From positions 1-20,279 of the IMG/VR virus record IMGVR_UViG_3300044613_001936: a stretch of DNA of 20,279 bases; one strand, 5' to 3'. Positions within the stretch are counted from its first letter, which is position 1. Each line of letters starts with the position of its first letter. The translations under genes were made by a program, and so were the position numbers. The notes beneath the pieces were generated by a model. It had not been told where the DNA came from. It made no database searches and saw only the letters and a program-made list of their open reading frames with translations. Below are positions 14,265 to 20,279 of the stretch, one piece after another. The DNA is from a virus.

Positions 14265-15982
14265 TTGAATTTTTAACAGTTCGGTTTAAAAATTTTGGAT
14301 CGTTTGGCACAAATTTTTCAGAGATTAAACTAGATAACCATAAGACTACGCTAGTCACTGGTACCAACGGACATGGCAAGTCGTTTGCGCTATTGGACTC
14401 CCTGTGCTTTGGATTGTTTGGAAAGCCCTTCCGACCCATTAATATACCGCAGCTTGTAAACACCGTTAATGGCAAGAATTGCCTAGTTGAGATAGAATTT
14501 AATAAGGCAGGATCGCATTATTTGATTCGTCGTGGTCTATCCCCAAAGATCTTTGAAATCATCAAAGATGGAGATATGATTGACCAGAATGCCAAATCAA
14601 AAGATTATCAAGAAATGTTTGAAGAACATATTCTTGGATTTGATTATGCGGCCTTCAAGCAGGTTGTTATTCTTGGTAAATCAAACTTCATACCATTCAT
14701 GCAGTTGACTCCTTCAGAGCGCCGTAAGATCATTGAAGGTCTTTTGGATCTTGATATCTTGGCAGACATGAACCAGCATGTAAAAGGACAACTTAGTTCG
14801 TTGAAGGTGTCTATCGGAGAGCATGAAAGTTTGGTTAAGATTGCTCATGAAAAGATCAAATCTCAAAAAGAATTTATTGATCAAGTAAAGACTAGCAATG
14901 CAGATGATATCAATATTCTTGTAAATCGCATTAAAGAATATCAAGATCAAATAGATCAAGATAAAGTTCTAGTTAAGACTGAACTTGATGATCACAAAAA
15001 GCTTGGAGAACAAATAACAAAGATTAATAAAAAGATTGAATCTTTAAAAGATGTTCCATCTATGTTAGTCAAGACAGAAACTCTTCATGCTACCCTACTT
15101 GACGACATCAAGGCATTAGAAGAAAATGCAACCTGCAAGTGTTGCTTACAAATTCTTCCCAAAGATCAAAAAGAAAAGCATCTGGAAGAAAAGCGCAAGA
15201 AAGCCAAAGATTGTTCTGAGGCACTTAAAGTTGCGGAAAAGAAAAATATTGAATTAGAAGCGTCTAAGAAAGAATATGAAAAACTCATGGTCTTGTCTAG
15301 AGCAAAAGTTCAAGAGATAAATGCTTTGAATTACAGAATTGGAAATGCAGAATCAAACATCAAAGTAATTGAAAAAGATAAGAAAGATAAAGAAGCTTCA
15401 AGCAATATTTCTATACTGGAAAATAGCCTGAATGAATCGGAAAATAAAAAAAATGATATCGCCAAAAAACTTGAATCTTTTATCTCTCAACAAATTCACT
15501 ATGATGTTGTTTATGATATCCTCAAGGATGGGGGGCTTAAGAGCCGCATTATCAAACATTATGTTCCCATCATCAATGGACTCGTCAATAAGTTCCTCGG
15601 AAAGCTTAATCTATATGTTGACTTCACAATCGATGAGGAATTCAAGGAGACCATCAAATCACGATACAGAGATGCATTCTCATATTCCTCTTTCTCTGAG
15701 GGAGAGAAACAACGCATCGACTTGGCGATCCTGCTGACTTGGCGTGAAGTTGCCAAAATGAAGAATAGCCTCAACTGTAATCTATTGATCTTTGACGAAA
15801 TTCTAGATTCATCCTTGGATGCAGCAGGTACAGAGGCATTCATGAAAGTATTGAATAAGATGAAGAATAAATGTTCCATATATATCATTAGCCACAAGGC
15901 TGATGCATTGGTTGATAAATTTGATCAGACTTTACAGTTTGAAAAGAAAAATAATTTCTCTCGCATTAAAGCCACAGTATAA
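14261..15982 (+). CDS. 46: gp46 recombination nuclease ATPase subunit (SbcC/Rad50-like)
   Basis: SMC-like ATPase partner of gp47. The 573-residue product compares with 560 in T4. Walker A GTNGHGKS is at 34-41, a Q-loop region near 134-145, long Lys/Glu-rich coiled coils at about 165-285 and 300-410, the ABC signature SFSEGEKQR at 477-485, Walker B LLIFDEILDSSLD at 508-520 and the switch His in ISHK at 544-547. The coiled coils meet at CKCC (292-295), a Cys-x-x-Cys zinc hook with an extra Cys inside. The start is GTG overlapping the gene 47 stop (GTGA). The last codons, GTA TAA, contribute to the TATAAATA box of the next gene. Confidence 0.95.
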   Translation: MIEFLTVRFKNFGSFGTNFSEIKLDNHKTTLVTGTNGHGKSFALLDSLCFGLFGKPFRPINIPQLVNTVNGKNCLVEIEFNKAGSHYLIRRGLSPKIFEIIKDGDMIDQNAKSKDYQEMFEEHILGFDYAAFKQVVILGKSNFIPFMQLTPSERRKIIEGLLDLDILADMNQHVKGQLSSLKVSIGEHESLVKIAHEKIKSQKEFIDQVKTSNADDINILVNRIKEYQDQIDQDKVLVKTELDDHKKLGEQITKINKKIESLKDVPSMLVKTETLHATLLDDIKALEENATCKCCLQILPKDQKEKHLEEKRKKAKDCSEALKVAEKKNIELEASKKEYEKLMVLSRAKVQEINALNYRIGNAESNIKVIEKDKKDKEASSNISILENSLNESENKKNDIAKKLESFISQQIHYDVVYDILKDGGLKSRIIKHYVPIINGLVNKFLGKLNLYVDFTIDEEFKETIKSRYRDAFSYSSFSEGEKQRIDLAILLTWREVAKMKNSLNCNLLIFDEILDSSLDAAGTEAFMKVLNKMKNKCSIYIISHKADALVDKFDQTLQFEKKNNFSRIKATV

Positions 15983-15985
15983 ATA
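15978..15985 (+). promoter_or_regulatory. T4-late-like TATAAATA promoter box
   Basis: Exact T4 late consensus TATAAATA overlapping the gene 46 stop, 7 bp before the ATG of the small virion-type gene. With T4 spacing the transcript would start about two bases before the ATG. It shares the flanks AGTATAAATATT with the box before uvsW. Confidence 0.55.
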
Positions 15986-15992
15986 TTTGTAA

Positions 15993-16277
15993 ATGTTCAA
16001 AGGTCAGTTTAAATTTAAAAATTCAAATGGCACTTCTTTAATTTATAAAAAAGGAGATGTTGTAGTCGATCAGGGACGAATGTACCAATGTTCGCGCACT
16101 ACACAAAAAAGCCCACAACAAGATAAATATAGTTGGTTTAATACTGGGCTATCCGAACCTTATAAGGGAACGAATCCCCCAATCAATCCAGTGGAAAATC
16201 AACTCTGGATTAATGATTCAGGAGTCATGTATGTATGGTTTAAAGATTCAAATGGATATCAATGGATTTCTACTTGA
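15993..16277 (+). CDS. small virion-type protein with carbohydrate-binding-like module
   Basis: A 94-residue protein. YKKGDVVVDQGRMYQCSRTT (18-37) then KYSWFNTGL (45-53) resembles the short Trp-containing repeat of CBM5/12-type carbohydrate-binding modules ('y..GdvV.y.gk.Y.c......W'). NQLWINDSGVMYVWFKD (69-85) ending in QWIST resembles the 'GdlWwn..tg.lYiyy.D....qWv' motif common in phage tail fibre and neck proteins. Both point to a virion or receptor-contact protein rather than a replication protein, although it lies between genes 46 and 45. It is preceded by TATAAATA and has no ribosome-binding site. The assignment is by motif resemblance only. Confidence 0.7.
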   Translation: MFKGQFKFKNSNGTSLIYKKGDVVVDQGRMYQCSRTTQKSPQQDKYSWFNTGLSEPYKGTNPPINPVENQLWINDSGVMYVWFKDSNGYQWIST

Positions 16278-16301
16278 TTTTATGTTTTTAGGAGTTATAA
16301 T
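16274..16301 (+). promoter_or_regulatory. sigma70-type promoter before the 50-residue ORF
   Basis: TTGATT (16274-16279), 16 bp, then TATAAT (16296-16301), with the ATG at 16308 exactly 6 bp later. This repeats the geometry of the gene 55 promoter. It may also drive genes 45-44-62-regA. A GGAG at 16291-16294 lies in the spacer and would not be in the mRNA. Confidence 0.7.
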
Positions 16302-16307
16302 GTAATT

Positions 16308-16460
16308 ATGAACGAAGAAAGTTTTGAGAAGTTTAAGAATCGTCGCAAGAACAAGCCTACTGGTTTGAGCAAGAAGCAACAGAAGAGAAACGTTCGCGGC
16401 AATAGGCACGAGCAAAAGCAGCAACTTAACGATAGCGTTTATCGTAAAGACTTTGATTAA
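16308..16460 (+). CDS. 50-residue basic protein, unknown function
   Basis: ATG at 16308 to TAA at 16458-16460 encodes 50 residues. About a third are Lys or Arg, with many Gln and Asn (KFKNRRKNKPTGLSKKQQ is typical), and the protein ends in the acidic-aromatic YRKDFD. Its composition suggests nucleic-acid binding or a disordered adaptor. There are no cysteines and no membrane segment. The reading frame has codon use like neighbouring core genes (AAG, CGT, CGC) and its own consensus-like promoter, which supports a real gene. T4 has small ORFs and rpbA near gene 45, but I cannot equate this with any of them. Confidence 0.7.
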   Translation: MNEESFEKFKNRRKNKPTGLSKKQQKRNVRGNRHEQKQQLNDSVYRKDFD

Positions 16461-16477
16461 TTTACAGAAAGATTTAT

Positions 16478-17149
16478 ATGAGTACTGTGACAAAAATGCG
16501 TCTGAGCAAAGAAACCTATAACATTCTAAAGAATTTTGCAGCCATCAACTCCAATATTCTTATTCAACCCGGAAACATCCTAAAGACGGTTTCGGCTGGT
16601 AAGAACATCTATGTTGAGGCAAAGGTAACTGAGGACTTTGATATTGATGTTCCTATTTGGGATCTTAACAAGTTCCTTGGTATCATTAGCATGTTTAACA
16701 ATCCTGATCTTGAGTTTCATGACACCCATGTCGTGATTACCAATGGTCGGTCTAGCGTTACATATTATTATTCCGAACCAAGCCTGCTCACGGTTCCTAC
16801 CCGAGAAATCAAGATGCCTGCGACTGTTACACGCTTTGAGCTCGATGAAAAGGATCTTAATGAGATTCTTAAGGCTTCAAGTGTGCTTCAGGTAAGTGAT
16901 CTCCGTATGGTTGGTGGTGACGGTAAGTTCACCATTAGCGTAGACGACTCTGGTCAGAGCACAAGCAATAGTTTTGAAATTGTCATTGATGAAAACTATA
17001 CTGGCAAGGACTTTGAAGGAACGGTCAATGTTTCCGAAATGAAGTTCATTCCCGGTTCATATAGTGTAGAATTGACTGACACTATTATTTCTAAGTTTAC
17101 GCACAAGAGTCTGGATCTTTCTTACTACATCGCTATCAAGCGGGGTTAA
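16478..17149 (+). CDS. 45: gp45 sliding clamp
   Basis: Processivity factor for the phage DNA polymerase, and in T4 also the mobile activator of late transcription. The 223 residues compare with 228 in T4. The N-terminal RLSKETYNILKNFAAINSNI (6-25) aligns closely with T4 KLSKDTTALLKNFATINSGI. DIDVPIWDLNKFLGIISMFN follows as in T4 (DFDVAIYDLNGFLGILSLVN), and the C-terminal domain keeps the clamp repeat pattern, ending in LSYYIAIKRG (T4: NYVVALEAD). There is a 17-bp gap after the 50-residue ORF with only a weak AGAAAGA ribosome-binding site. Gene 44 begins two bases after its stop. Confidence 0.94.
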   Translation: MSTVTKMRLSKETYNILKNFAAINSNILIQPGNILKTVSAGKNIYVEAKVTEDFDIDVPIWDLNKFLGIISMFNNPDLEFHDTHVVITNGRSSVTYYYSEPSLLTVPTREIKMPATVTRFELDEKDLNEILKASSVLQVSDLRMVGGDGKFTISVDDSGQSTSNSFEIVIDENYTGKDFEGTVNVSEMKFIPGSYSVELTDTIISKFTHKSLDLSYYIAIKRG

Positions 17150-17151
17150 TC

Positions 17152-18096
17152 GTGTCTGATGTGACTAATCTACTTTGGGTCGAAAAGTATCGCCCCAAAA
17201 CACTGTCTGATTGTATTCTTCCTATTGATCTTGCCACTGTGTTCAATGGCATGATCAAGGAAGGTACGATTCCAAACATGATGCTATACGGCAAGGCAGG
17301 CACGGGCAAAACTACGGTTGCCCGTGCCTTGGCGAATGATTTGGGTGCCGATAGCATTATAATCAACTGCTCCGAAGAGAATGGTATTGATACTCTTCGG
17401 ACAAAGATTCGTAATTATTGTTCTACAGTCTCTCTCAACGGTGGGCTGAAGATCGTAATTCTGGACGAGTTTGACTATTCTAATGCACAGTCTATTCAGC
17501 CAGCATTGCGTGGAGCCATAGAGGAATTTGCAAATAACTGCAGATTCGTCATGACTTGCAACTATAAAAATCGGATCATTGATGCTCTGCATTCTCGTTG
17601 CACAGGAATTGACTTTACCGTTCCAAGTGCTGAGAAGGCTCAGGTTGCAGTAGGAATCCTTAAGCGTATTGAGTACATTCTCAATAATGAAAAGATTCCA
17701 TATGATACTCAAGTTCTTTCAAATCTGGTAAAGAAGCATTTTCCAGACATTCGTAGAATTCTTAATGAGTTGCAGAAATATGCATCTTCTGGAAAAATTG
17801 ATGTTGGTATTCTGGCTCAGGGAAGCAGCGAGTCCTATAAGGAACTTCTTGGCTTTATGAAAGCAAAGGATTTCACATCTTGCCGCAAGTGGGTGATTCA
17901 AAACTTGGATCTGAATACTGCAGACTTCTATAAGCGTCTGTACACAGAACTATATACATCATTGAAGCCCAATTCTATTCCACAGGCTATTCTGATTATT
18001 GCAGAGTACCAATATAAATCTGGCTTTGCGGCAGATCAAGAAATTAATACTATGGCTCTTATCGTGCAACTTATGATGGACTGTGAGTTTAACTAA
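17152..18096 (+). CDS. 44: gp44 clamp-loader ATPase subunit
   Basis: AAA+ subunit of the gp44/62 complex that loads the gp45 clamp onto primer-template junctions. The 314-residue product compares with 319 in T4. LLWVEKYRPKTLSDCILP (7-24) is the clamp-loader N-terminal box. Walker A YGKAGTGKTT is at 46-55, Walker B IVILDEFD at 101-108, and SRC, carrying the arginine finger, at 148-150. The C-terminal collar domain follows. The start is GTG, two bases after the gene 45 stop, with GGGG upstream as a weak ribosome-binding site. The stop overlaps gene 62 by one base (TAATG), coupling the two loader subunits. Confidence 0.96.
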   Translation: MSDVTNLLWVEKYRPKTLSDCILPIDLATVFNGMIKEGTIPNMMLYGKAGTGKTTVARALANDLGADSIIINCSEENGIDTLRTKIRNYCSTVSLNGGLKIVILDEFDYSNAQSIQPALRGAIEEFANNCRFVMTCNYKNRIIDALHSRCTGIDFTVPSAEKAQVAVGILKRIEYILNNEKIPYDTQVLSNLVKKHFPDIRRILNELQKYASSGKIDVGILAQGSSESYKELLGFMKAKDFTSCRKWVIQNLDLNTADFYKRLYTELYTSLKPNSIPQAILIIAEYQYKSGFAADQEINTMALIVQLMMDCEFN

Positions 18097-18494
18097 TGAA
18101 GCCTGAAGAGCTAAAACTTAAAGACTTTCTTGCAAGCATTAATCACGACAAAAAAGCCCTACTTGACAAGGACGATGCTGATGTTCGCCTTTATAAACCA
18201 TTTGTTGTAAATCGATGTTTATCGTATTTCCCTGATACAATCTTTCACGCCAATGAAATGAATTGTACACCATGGTTAGACAACAAGATTCAGTTTGATT
18301 TTTATAGACTTGGCATTCGTAAAAAGAAGCGTTTTTCTCCTTGGCTTAAAAAAGAAGTAGAAAACAATATTGATCTCATCCGTACTGCCTATGGTTACAC
18401 AGAATCCAAGGCTAGAGAAGTACTAAATATCCTTGGACCCGAAGACTTAGAAAAAATAAAGAAGTCTTTGGATACTGGTGGTCCAAAATCTTAA
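18096..18494 (+). CDS. 62: gp62 clamp-loader small subunit
   Basis: Non-ATPase subunit of the clamp loader. At 132 residues it is much shorter than T4 gp62 (187), as in other environmental T4-like phages. LYKPFVVNRCLSYFPD (32-47) matches the T4 stretch YSKFMVENALSQFPE, and RLGIRKKKRFSPWLKK (71-86) matches the T4 region PRGKRYGKWAK. The C terminus (YGYTESKAREVLNIL) fits the helix before the end. Identity rests on these short matches and on its place between genes 44 and regA. The start overlaps the gene 44 stop. Confidence 0.85.
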   Translation: MKPEELKLKDFLASINHDKKALLDKDDADVRLYKPFVVNRCLSYFPDTIFHANEMNCTPWLDNKIQFDFYRLGIRKKKRFSPWLKKEVENNIDLIRTAYGYTESKAREVLNILGPEDLEKIKKSLDTGGPKS

Positions 18495-18506
18495 TAAGGA
18501 TGAGTT

Positions 18507-18932
18507 ATGTCTGAAGTTTCGAAGCGTGTATTTAATGATGTTGGTGTACATATAAAGTTATTTGATGATGAAGATTTTATGGTTGTTCGTGAAACTTTGT
18601 CTAGAATAGGCGTATCACCAAAAGGTAAAAATGTTCTGTATCAATCATGCCACCTTATCCATAAGGATAAAGTGTATATAATTGCTCATTTTAAAGAACT
18701 GTTTGCACTGGATGGACTGCCATCAAATACAACTGAGGAAGATCTAAAAAGAAGAAATACAATAGTAAAACTTCTTGAAGACTGGGAGTTGTTGGAAGTA
18801 GTTGATAAAGATAAGATAAAAGATCAAATGCCAATCAATGGTATAAAGATTATAAAGCACACCGAAAGAAATAATTGGGAACTGGTACCAAAATTTAATC
18901 CAGGAACTTTACGTAAATTTTTTAATTCATAA
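18507..18932 (+). CDS. regA: RegA translational repressor
   Basis: RNA-binding protein that in T4 represses translation of early mRNAs by competing at initiation sites. The 141-residue product carries VRETLSRIGVSPKG (27-40), VLYQSCHLIHKDKVYIIAHF (43-62), TEEDLKRRNTIVKLLEDWEL (75-94) and NWELVPKFNPG near the end, all nearly superimposable on T4 RegA (KETLTRMGI, VLYQSCHILQKKGLYYIVHF, LLEDWGLIEI, EWKLVPKY). It has about 13 extra N-terminal residues relative to T4. AAGGA at 18493-18497 is a good ribosome-binding site. In T4 gene 43 follows; here a glycosyltransferase does. Confidence 0.95.
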   Translation: MSEVSKRVFNDVGVHIKLFDDEDFMVVRETLSRIGVSPKGKNVLYQSCHLIHKDKVYIIAHFKELFALDGLPSNTTEEDLKRRNTIVKLLEDWELLEVVDKDKIKDQMPINGIKIIKHTERNNWELVPKFNPGTLRKFFNS

Positions 18933-18935
18933 GGA
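18932..18935 (+). promoter_or_regulatory. ribosome-binding site that favours the start at 18941
   Basis: AGGA overlaps the regA stop and lies 5 bp before ATG 18941. An in-frame ATG at 18935 overlaps this site and has none of its own, so the downstream ATG is preferred. The same TAAGGATGA arrangement precedes regA. Confidence 0.6.
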
Positions 18936-18940
18936 TGACT

Positions 18941-20176
18941 ATGCATAAACTTACATTAGCAATGATTGTTAAAAACGAAGCACCAAATATCCAAGAGTGC
19001 TTGGAATCTGTCGCACCATATATTGATTATTATGTTATTGCCGATACTGGATCTATCGACAATACCAAAGAAATTATTAAAAATTTCTTTGATTCAAAGA
19101 ACATTCCCGGTGAGATCTTGGATCATGCTTGGGAAGACTTTGGAACCAATCGTTCCAAGGTATTGGCTCACTGCCACGGTAAAACCAAATGGGCGCTCAT
19201 GATTGACGCTGACGACTATATCAAGGGAACTTTACCATCTGTAGATACTTTTGATGATACTCTTGATGGCTATGTCGTTAAGATTGTTCGTGAACCACTA
19301 GTATGGTATCGGGCACAACTTTTTAATCTTGGAAAAAAGCTTTGGAGATACGAAGAACCTCTACATGAATACGCTTGCTGTGAGGCTCCAATGGATGTCC
19401 AGAAGCTTGAGGGCGACTATAGTTGGTGCGTAAGAACTCAAGGTTGTCGTTCCAGATCTTCAGGAAGCGACAGAGAGAAGTATTGCAAGGATTATTTCTT
19501 GCTCAAGCAATACTTGGAAAAAGACCCAAATCAAGCCCGAAAGCAATTTTATGCAGCACAGTCTGCTTTTGATGCTCAACTATATGAAGTTGCAGAAAAA
19601 GAATATATTATCCGAGCCAACATGCAAAATTGGCCAGAAGAAATTTTTTATTCTTGGATGCGTGTAGGTATTTGCCGAGCAATTCAAGGAAAGCCAGTTG
19701 AAGAAGTTGCAGATGCCTTCCTAAAAGCGTATGATACTCGTCCAAATCGTGCAGAAGCTTTATATCAACTTTCTTGTACCTATCGCCAGCATGGTAGACC
19801 ACAGACAGCATTTTTAATGGCTTCTCAGGGTTTGACATTAAATCCCGATAGCAATGACATCCTATTCGTTGATCATTCAGTATATCAATGGGGTATTTTG
19901 GATGAAGTTGGTACAACAGCATATTATGTTGGAAAGTACCATATGGGATTGGCCGCATGTGAAAAGCTTCTTTCTGAACCATATCTACCAGAAATTCATA
20001 GAGAAAGAGTTCAAAAGAATAGAGACGCATATATAAAAGTTCTTGAACAGACTCATATGCAAAATGCACAACCTATTATTGAAAAACAAAAGCAGATTGA
20101 AGAAAGCATTAAAAATAATGCAAACAAAACAACTTTTTCAAAGAGTCTGGATGCATTACAAGCAGTAAAACTTTAA
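18941..20176 (+). CDS. GT2 glycosyltransferase with C-terminal TPR-like repeats
   Basis: The 411-residue protein (413 from ATG 18935) starts with an N-terminal GT2 domain: TLAMIVKNEAPNIQECLESV (5-24), VIADTGSIDNTKEI (32-45), ALMIDADDY (85-93, DXD motif) and WRYEEPLHEY further on, the usual catalytic His/Glu region. From about residue 185 to 340 it becomes helical with degenerate TPR-like units (KQFYAAQSAFDAQLYEVAEK; AEALYQLSCTYRQHGRP), then a Gln/Lys-rich tail. This architecture recurs in T4-like phages of aquatic bacteria. Unlike the AT-rich cassette, its codons resemble the core genes. It occupies the position of T4 gene 43, just after regA, and is followed by a terminator. Confidence 0.9.
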   Translation: MHKLTLAMIVKNEAPNIQECLESVAPYIDYYVIADTGSIDNTKEIIKNFFDSKNIPGEILDHAWEDFGTNRSKVLAHCHGKTKWALMIDADDYIKGTLPSVDTFDDTLDGYVVKIVREPLVWYRAQLFNLGKKLWRYEEPLHEYACCEAPMDVQKLEGDYSWCVRTQGCRSRSSGSDREKYCKDYFLLKQYLEKDPNQARKQFYAAQSAFDAQLYEVAEKEYIIRANMQNWPEEIFYSWMRVGICRAIQGKPVEEVADAFLKAYDTRPNRAEALYQLSCTYRQHGRPQTAFLMASQGLTLNPDSNDILFVDHSVYQWGILDEVGTTAYYVGKYHMGLAACEKLLSEPYLPEIHRERVQKNRDAYIKVLEQTHMQNAQPIIEKQKQIEESIKNNANKTTFSKSLDALQAVKL

Positions 20177-20189
20177 TGCTTAAAAACAT

Positions 20190-20197
20190 CTAAATAA
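20190..20197 (+). promoter_or_regulatory. CTAAATAA late-type box
   Basis: The same octamer as at 1804-1811, in the gap before a probable structural gene. A transcript from it would begin just upstream of, or within, the terminator hairpin at 20200-20226, which is an awkward position. Support is by resemblance only. Confidence 0.35.
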
Positions 20198-20199
20198 TT

Positions 20200-20230
20200 A
20201 ATAATAGCCTAGTATAGGCTATTATTTTTT
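20200..20230 (+). terminator. intrinsic terminator after the GT2-TPR gene
   Basis: AATAATAGCCT (20200-20210) and AGGCTATTATT (20216-20226) form a perfect 11-bp stem around a 5-nt loop (one more A-T pair is possible), followed by a run of six T (20225-20230). It is the only convincing Rho-independent terminator in the window and closes the 55-to-GT2 transcription block. Confidence 0.85.
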
Positions 20231-20240
20231 GGAGAATACT

Positions 20241-20279
20241 ATGGCCAGTAACTTTGACGTAAATGTAGTCCAAGGTGAC
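20241..20279 (+). CDS. start of a probable structural gene, 3' end outside the window
   Basis: ATG at 20241 with GGAG at 20231-20234 opens 13 codons to the window edge, MASNFDVNVVQGD. The 'NF-x-V-x-x-x-QGD' opening resembles that of several phage virion proteins that begin with a short beta-strand domain, and a CTAAATAA late-type box lies upstream. Too little is visible to name it. Confidence 0.6.
   Translation, partial: MASNFDVNVVQGD

Noticed and set aside
1-20279. tRNA genes, CRISPR arrays, insertion sequences or integrase/att sites
   Set aside because: I found no cloverleaf-like sequence, regularly spaced repeats, transposase motif or flanking direct repeats around the cassette.

Overview
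The window is part of the genome of a T4-type tailed phage (myovirus). The diagnostic core is uvsY-uvsW on the minus strand and, on the plus strand, the T4-order run 55-47-46-(two small ORFs)-45-44-62-regA, all intact and recognisable by family motifs. Low GC, a compact 132-residue gp62, small ORFs between 46 and 45, and many glycosyltransferases suggest an environmental (marine or freshwater) T4-like phage, such as those of cyanobacteria or other aquatic bacteria, rather than an enterobacterial one. The host cannot be fixed from the sequence.

Layout. (1) 1-1766, minus strand: uvsY, then uvsW running off the left edge. (2) 1767-1854: divergent promoter region. (3) 1855-12536, plus strand: an AT-rich run of 14 tightly packed genes. 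Nine are glycosyltransferase-like (two GT25, one GT11, one GT10, one GT69/CAP59-like, three GT-A-like of uncertain family, one GT-B). The rest are a GDP-mannose 3,5-epimerase homologue, two FkbM methyltransferases, one class I methyltransferase and one radical SAM enzyme. The run ends in a 33-residue truncated GT11-like remnant. (4) 12624-18932: sigma factor gp55, recombination nuclease gp47/gp46, clamp and clamp loader gp45/44/62, and translational repressor RegA, with a 94-residue virion-type protein and a 50-residue basic protein between 46 and 45. (5) 18941-20176: a GT2-TPR protein directly after regA, where T4 has gene 43. An intrinsic terminator and the start of another, probably structural, gene follow.

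How the genes may work together. The epimerase would convert host GDP-mannose to GDP-L-galactose, the 6-hydroxy analogue of GDP-L-fucose. The GT10 and GT11 enzymes belong to GDP-fucose-using families, so a phage-directed L-galactose (or fucose) glycan, capped by O-methyl groups, is a reasonable hypothesis. I see no membrane protein, flippase, polymerase or initiating lipid-linked transferase in the cassette, so a cytoplasmic acceptor (virion protein, DNA or a host precursor) is more likely than an exported polymer.

Regulation. Three promoters share one exact geometry: a TTG-type -35 box, 16 bp, a TATAAT-like -10 box, 6 bp, then the start codon (radical SAM gene, gene 55, 50-residue ORF). This predicts leaderless mRNAs. 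T4-late-like boxes (TATAAATA or CTAAATAA) lie before the small structural gene, before the last gene, at uvsW and before the cassette.
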